A stretch of 64,000 bases of DNA from Tubiluchus corallicola. Lineage: Eukaryota > Priapulida > Priapulimorpha > Priapulimorphida > Tubiluchidae. Positions 58,488-64,000 of this stretch are shown here, one piece after another; the stretch's first letter is position 1, and the number at the start of each line of letters is the position of its first letter. A program made the translations under genes and the position numbers. The stretch is taken from contig JAQGDQ010002370.1 of NCBI GenBank assembly GCA_030141605.1, positions 525,167 to 589,166 of the forward strand. The letters run 5' to 3'. The notes under the pieces are model-generated. The model was not told where the DNA came from. It saw nothing but the letters and a program-made list of their open reading frames with translations, and ran no database searches.

Positions 58488-59700
58488 CTTACTGCCATAA
58501 CAGACAAAAAACAACCAAGCAAACTGTGCTGAAGCACAACTTTTTTGGCAGAGGTAAAAATAACTCAAATAATTATACCCCACTGTAACCCTAATCCTAA
58601 GCACATATGTTACGAAGTGTGTCATTTTTTCCTGTGCCATTAATTTTTACGTATGCCATTCTTACCTACTTTTCCATTTGCGCTATTTTTGCTGTGCCAT
58701 TTTTACCTGCTTTTCCACTTGTGCCACTTTTTTCCTGTATCATTTTTTCCTATGCCTTTTTGTGGGTGTGTTGTGATGTGGGTGATGTTTTATGGTTGAT
58801 GTGAAATAGGTGTTGTGATATGGCTGATGTGGTATCTTGGATGCGGTATGGGTGGTGTGTTGTGAAGTGGGTGGCGTTTTGTGGTTGATGTGGTATGAGT
58901 GGCGTGATGTGGGTGGTGGATGAGGTTGGTGCGGTATGAATGGTGATTGTGGCATGGTGTTGGTGGCATAATGTGAATGGCATTGTGTGGGTGGCTTTAT
59001 GTGGGTGATATGGTGTAATGTGGGTGTTGTGCATGCTATAGTGTTGTGTGGGTGACATGGTGTGGGTAGGGTGGTGGAGTGAGTGGTATGGTGTCTTACT
59101 GCCATAACGGACAAAAAACAACCAAGCAAACTGTGCTGAAGCACAACTTTTTTGGCAGAGGTAAAAATAACTCAAATAATTATACCCCACTGTAACCCTA
59201 ATCCTAAGCACATATGTTACGAAGTGTGTCATTTTTTCCTGTGCCATTAATTTTTACGTATGCCATTCTTACCTACTTTTCCATTTGCGCTATTTTTGCT
59301 GTGCCATTTTTACCTGCTTGTCCACTTGTGCCACTTTTTTCCTGTAACATTTTTCCTATGCCTTTTTGTGGGTGTGTTGTGATGTGGGTGATGTTTTATG
59401 GTTGATGTGATATAGGTGTTGTGATATGGCTGATGTGGTATCTTGGATGCGGTATGGGTGGTGTGTTGTGAAGTGGGTGGCGTTTTGTGGTTGATGTGGT
59501 ATGAGTGGCGTGATGTGGGTGGTGGATGAGGTTGGTGCGGTATGAATGGTGATTGTGGCATGGTGTTTGTGGCATAATGTGAATGGCATTGTGTGGGTGG
59601 CTTTATGTGGGTGATATGGTGTAATGTGGGTGTTGTGCATGCTATAGTGTTGTGTGGGTGACATGGTGTGGGTAGGGTAGTGGAGTGAGTGGTATGGTGT
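58488..59700. repeat. 607-bp direct tandem duplication containing minisatellites
   Basis: 58488-59094 and 59095-59700 are almost identical, with about ten scattered differences including one single-base deletion. Each copy begins CTTACTGCCATAAC, contains a TGTGCCATTTTTACC-type array, and ends in about 330 bp of degenerate GTGGTATGGGTGATGTG repeats. The His/Thr/Pro-rich minus-strand frames (58740-59247, 59310-59754) come from the repeat and are not genes. Confidence 0.95.
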
Positions 59701-61529
59701 CGGTTGTGTGGTGTTGGTGTAGTGTGGTGTGGTGCATGTAGTATGGTTTGTCATTGTGGGTTTATGCGTAAAATTTTTTGTGGGATTTGGCTAGTCAATT
59801 AATTAAACAACTTTAACAGATTAACGAATTGCTACCACTTTCTCGTATTGAACAGAGGTCATAATATCTAATCACCCTACCAGATTTATACTTATCTGAA
59901 TTATGGAAACATGCAACTTAAATCAATTTAAAATTAACTTTTTCTTGCTTCTCGGCATCAGTTGCAAATATTATAAGTCGTCGAACTAATAATAATTATT
60001 GTAAAAATAAGAATGGGCTTTTAAAATTGGACGATAACAATGTGTATTTAATTCTTAAGTGCTGGACGGACACAGCTACATCAGAAACATGGAATCTGTA
60101 GGTGGTGATAACAGAGCGCTAGTGTACCAAATCTAATTTTAACAGTTAGCACTTTTTTGTCCTCCGCAAATAAATAAATTGTCCAGTGCAAGAACACCTG
60201 CCATAATGTAATCGTATACAATAACAATTGCAAAAGCATTGTATCTGCAACGAACATAAACATTAAATCTCTTACGATTTTAATTGTAGATATACTTGTA
60301 ATATTTATTAAGATTTGTCAATTTTCTATCGTGGTAGTTTCTTGAATCATCACACCTGTGCAACAAATATAAGTTAAATAGCAGTGAATAGAGGGTTATA
60401 ATTATAATTCGTGTGATGAATGGTAACATGGATATAATTAAATTTTCCTAAACTCTACATTGGAACGGGCGTGCGTACTTCTAACAAAATGAAGGGGGAA
60501 GTTATCGACTAAGTTAGTCACCAAGTTGGCTTAACCGCTTAGATATCTCCCCTGAATTTCGTGCTGTACACACATTGTTTAACTTACTACATTAGCTTTA
60601 AGCATTTTAGCACTCGAAACTGTGCTGCCAGTTTGACTTGCATTATTTTTAATTAGTATCAAAATTAATAATGAAACAGATCCTAAAGACCAGAAAGATC
60701 AATGCATTTGCAATTAGTTGCATACTAGTCAGCACAAAACCATTATATATATGCCACAAAGATAAAATTGGCAAGTAGCCAAAAGCTTTCAAAATAGAAG
60801 ATAAATGAAAGCTTGAACACGCCCACAAAAAACTACTGCGTTAATGAAATTACAAGAACTATTCTGATTTACAAAAGACTGACAATTCTTCATTTCTCAT
60901 TTTCTAGTATAAGCCTGAATCCAGATACTATAGGTTCTTGCTCTCATGCAACAAGATTAATAATAAAGGTTTAAATAATTCTAAACTTTTATTACTTAAT
61001 TTGATTTATGCTATTTAGACTGTAAATGTTCACTTACTCTTAGAACTTGTATCCTGGAGTGTAGTGGTTCTAACTTACAAAGATATCTATTGGATAGTGG
61101 GCATAGTTGCTTGTCGATTAGTTGTATGTTGGTCAACGGTCAGTTCGTTGAGGATTTCGGTCAGATTCTGGCCGTTGTACGTCTATAATGCTTATTTTCA
61201 ATTAGAGGAAGAGTCATTCAACAATAAAAAGTAAATTTCAGTTTACTCTTCATGAGTGGTTTAAAATAATTTCCCAAAATGAGATGAATATATATGGAAC
61301 ATTAGAAATGCGCTTAGATGGCCCAATTGAACAAAGGTTGCCCCTATTTCTTCGAGGTTTCCGGCTCCCAACGGAAGTGGTACTGGCGTAGCAGTGTCTA
61401 GTTTTTTTGCTGAATTACTGCTGCGTTTACCTGTCTGAAGGCAGATTTCTTTTATTTTAGAATTCTGCCTGCAATGTCTACAATAGACGTGACGGGCGTA
61501 TGATGATGATGATGAAGAATGATTGAGTG
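59701..61529. other. Non-coding interval, nothing recognised
   Basis: AT-rich sequence with no open frame longer than about 60 codons and no splice-supported exon, RNA gene or clear repeat. Confidence 0.5.
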
Positions 61530-62450
61530 ACAGTTGTTGGGCGCCAAGTAATCCACTAGCCCAAGTAGGACAATTGGCGTACATGGGCTAGCCCAAGTAG
61601 GACACTAGAGACAGGTCGCGAATTGAGTCGTTAAGCGTACTGGCACCGTCCGTTGTCCTTGTTTATGTAATAATAACAATTAAAAACGTCAACACACGTC
61701 GAATAATTTATTATACATCTGGTAAAATAAAAGAATTTTATTCTGAGCTGGTAGAACGGACAATATTAAATTTGGTTTCGATATTAATGTTGTTGAAGTG
61801 AAATAAACCCACTTTTTAGCGATTTCAACATTTATTTAAGGTATATCATTTTTTATTTTGTCTCGCTTCACAGACAGGCAATCCATTTCACTACCTCTTG
61901 GACGAATAATTGTTTTCTCCTAAGTAAACGTTCTAGCGATATATGTGCCCTACATGGGCTAGCAAGCCATGTACGACAGTGCCCTACATGTTACAATACT
62001 ACTGATATTATTAAAACTAATTGTCTATGCTTTTCCTAAATATTAAAAAAAAAACTTTTTTTTGTGTTGTGAAAGCAGCATCTGTCTCATTTTTAAAGTT
62101 GTAATTATTTCTGTAATAACTGTGTGCATACTTTCTCTCTTTAAAGCATTAGAATAAGATACTTAGTATAATGTTATAATGATTTTAATGTAGCTAATAA
62201 TACTGATGATACTATTGTAAAAATACATTAATTTTGTAAATTGTCAAGGACTATAAAGTTACTTTTTCCCTAAAACAAATTTAGGTTTATGTCTTATTAT
62301 GTCATCTTAATTCTCGTTTTCCCGTCAAAAATCGCCAGTGCCCTACTTGGGCTGCCCTTGTACGTCACTGCATTTGCGCAAATTTAGCACATGCTTTTTG
62401 CCGGAAGTGTCCTATTTCGGCTAGTGGGTTACTCGGCGCCCTACAACAGT
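61530..62450. mobile_element. 0.92-kb DNA-transposon-like element with subterminal repeats
   Basis: Left ACAGTTGTTGGGCGCCAAGT and the complement of the right end ACTGTTGTAGGGCGCCGAGT start imperfect inverted repeats of about 42 bp. A motif of the type GTCCTACTTGGGCTA occurs at least six times in both orientations (about 61557, 61592, 61948, 61978, 62338 and 62409), as expected of transposase-binding subterminal repeats. One end reads CACTG, as in EnSpm/CACTA elements, but the other does not. No transposase is present. Confidence 0.6.
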
Positions 62451-64000
62451 GAATGCTGACAAGCCAGTAGCATAGCAGACTTTAGCAGTGTCTACTTCTT
62501 TGCTGTATTATCGTTGTGTTTGCCTGACTTGGTGACAGTTTTAGAATTTCTCTGCCCAGTAACTACCTAATGATGATGAGCCGCCCAGGTGCTGATCAAA
62601 TTTGAGGACCTAACATCAGAGCTGTATTTCGGATTTTTAATAATTCGTTAAACTTAAATTACTAACGCTGTGGTTCTTACTGATATCAGAGCACAGAAGA
62701 CTTTTCGCATTCGAAATTTTATTTTAATTTCGCTTGGGACTTGAGCAAACTATACCAAGAAAGAGAAAACACGTCTAAACTCTAGAACAATTGTCTAGGA
62801 CTAGGAGCATAATGATAAGATGAAAAAGATTAGGTTAGATAAGGTTGTTAATTTATTGTTTTACATTTTTATATAACATATAAAAATAAATGCACAAAAA
62901 TACAAAATTAATAGAGAAAGGGTGGCGAAAAACCAAAGTTAACGAGCCAACGTCAATTGAGAAAGGGAGTGGAAGAAATCGTTAGTTTTGAAAACAATCC
63001 GTTTCTTTGGTGATTTTTGTGCCTTTCACACATCTTTAGGAAAATTTGAGAATACCGTATTTTATGCTTTCAGAGACATGTCTTGCTCTTGCTTGCTTCA
63101 GACAGTTGCAGTCTATCTGAGAAGTTCTTTCACCAGCAAAGTGAAAAGTCAGAGTTTGTTTAGCTACTGATATGCACAATTTGAATGATTTTGTAATTGA
63201 TTACGAAGAAAAAGCCAGTAGATTTAGTGGTCATGTTGTCAGCTCAAGCTTTGTTTCTGCCAGTTCTTCATGCTTCTGGTGGCTATTATGATGTTGGGTT
63301 TGCTATAGTAAGTTTGTCAAGTTCTCTTTAATTGTGTGTAATTTGTAATGACTGTAGTTTCTAGAATTAAAGCTGATGGTTTTTGCCTTGACTGGGAGCT
63401 CATCTAGACCAGAAATACATGAGTTAAACGTGCTTCGTATTTGTGAAAAATTATAGTTCTGACCCAACTAAGATTAACTATTTAACTAATTCATTAATTG
63501 CCAGAATTTTGACTAGCCTTAGCCAAAGGCTGTCATTAATATATTTTCTCACTTTTTACTTGTTATGTAAATCAACTATGTTTATTAATTATGTACCATT
63601 GTTGAGTTATTTTTTAGGAAGTATTTTCAGGGAAAGACGTTCAAGCAACAAATTTCTGATTTCTACAAAGTTAATACGGATATTGACTACTTTCTGAAAT
63701 TTATTGACAGTGACTTGGGGAGGAAGGTGTGTGACCTATTGTGCATTACTGTTTTTAGTATCAAATTATTATTGTAGCTAATTAACTAAGATTTGTTTCA
63801 AATAGTGATGTAAATGAAGATTAATGATTTATTATTTTATTATATTTACTATCTGTAATATCAAATAAGCTAATGGCTTGTTTATGTTTTCTGCTGTGTC
63901 ACGTCACGAGTTAGTGATTAGTCATACCCTCAACAAAAGGATGTTTACAAGATGTTAGCAAATACAATGTCCTTCAAAGCTTATTGTGCATTCTCTAGGT
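62451..64000. other. Right flank without a secure gene
   Basis: An AT-rich stretch. A possible short first exon (63233-63307, hydrophobic, ending in GTAAGT) and a possible exon ending at 63726 (donor GTGTGT) have incompatible phases, so no gene model was accepted. Confidence 0.4.

Noticed and set aside
58740-59754. His/Thr/Pro-rich minus-strand proteins
   Set aside because: Encoded by tandem GTGGTATGGGTG repeats and present once per duplicated unit; repeat artefact.
63233-63726. New gene starting with exons 63233-63307 and 63617/63630-63726
   Set aside because: The first ends in phase 0 but the second needs a different phase with either acceptor; no homology recognised.

Overview
The window is AT-rich animal genomic DNA with spliced genes (GT-AG introns of about 50 bp to several kb), long microsatellites and many transposon remnants. 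A class B1 (secretin-type) peptide-hormone receptor, SLC28-type nucleoside transporters and a LINE that resembles those of marine invertebrates suggest an invertebrate bilaterian. The species cannot be named from the sequence. All gene models below were built by hand from reading frames, splice sites and intron phases.

Layout. (1) 1-4136, plus strand: 3' part of a gene joining a long disordered, Ser/Asn/Pro-rich region to an IRE1/RNase L-type kinase plus KEN module. The kinase catalytic Asp and the KEN catalytic His are both replaced. (2) 4.1-7.9 kb: intergenic, with a 517-bp element whose 136-bp inverted arms are identical by eye. (3) 7.9-27.4 kb, plus strand: a class B1 GPCR in 12 recognised exons, including the diagnostic 42-bp TM7 exon. 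Its large second intron holds a 2.7-kb inverted-repeat element with a decayed cysteine-rich coding remnant. (4) 27.4-31.0 kb: intergenic repeats and a 175-bp CA array. (5) 31.0-40.7 kb, minus strand: a complete 14-exon concentrative nucleoside transporter (copy A, 761 aa). (6) 42.1-51.5 kb, minus strand: a second transporter (copy B) with the same exon-intron architecture, so the pair is a tandem duplication. The first exons of B were not found. Introns of both copies carry MITEs, a pogo/Tigger-like element, a tRNA-derived repeat and a Tc1-like transposase fossil. (7) 52-56.2 kb: a decayed LINE with endonuclease and reverse transcriptase, itself interrupted by a 451-bp terminal-inverted-repeat element. 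(8) 56.2-64 kb: no secure gene; a MITE, inverted minisatellites, a 607-bp tandem duplication and a 0.9-kb DNA-transposon-like element.

The genes do not form an evident pathway. The two transporters are one duplicated locus. The KEN-kinase gene and the receptor are independent neighbours. The most notable items are the doubly degenerate KEN pseudokinase with GYF-ligand-like proline motifs, the transporter pair with diverging tails, and several transposons that shape introns.
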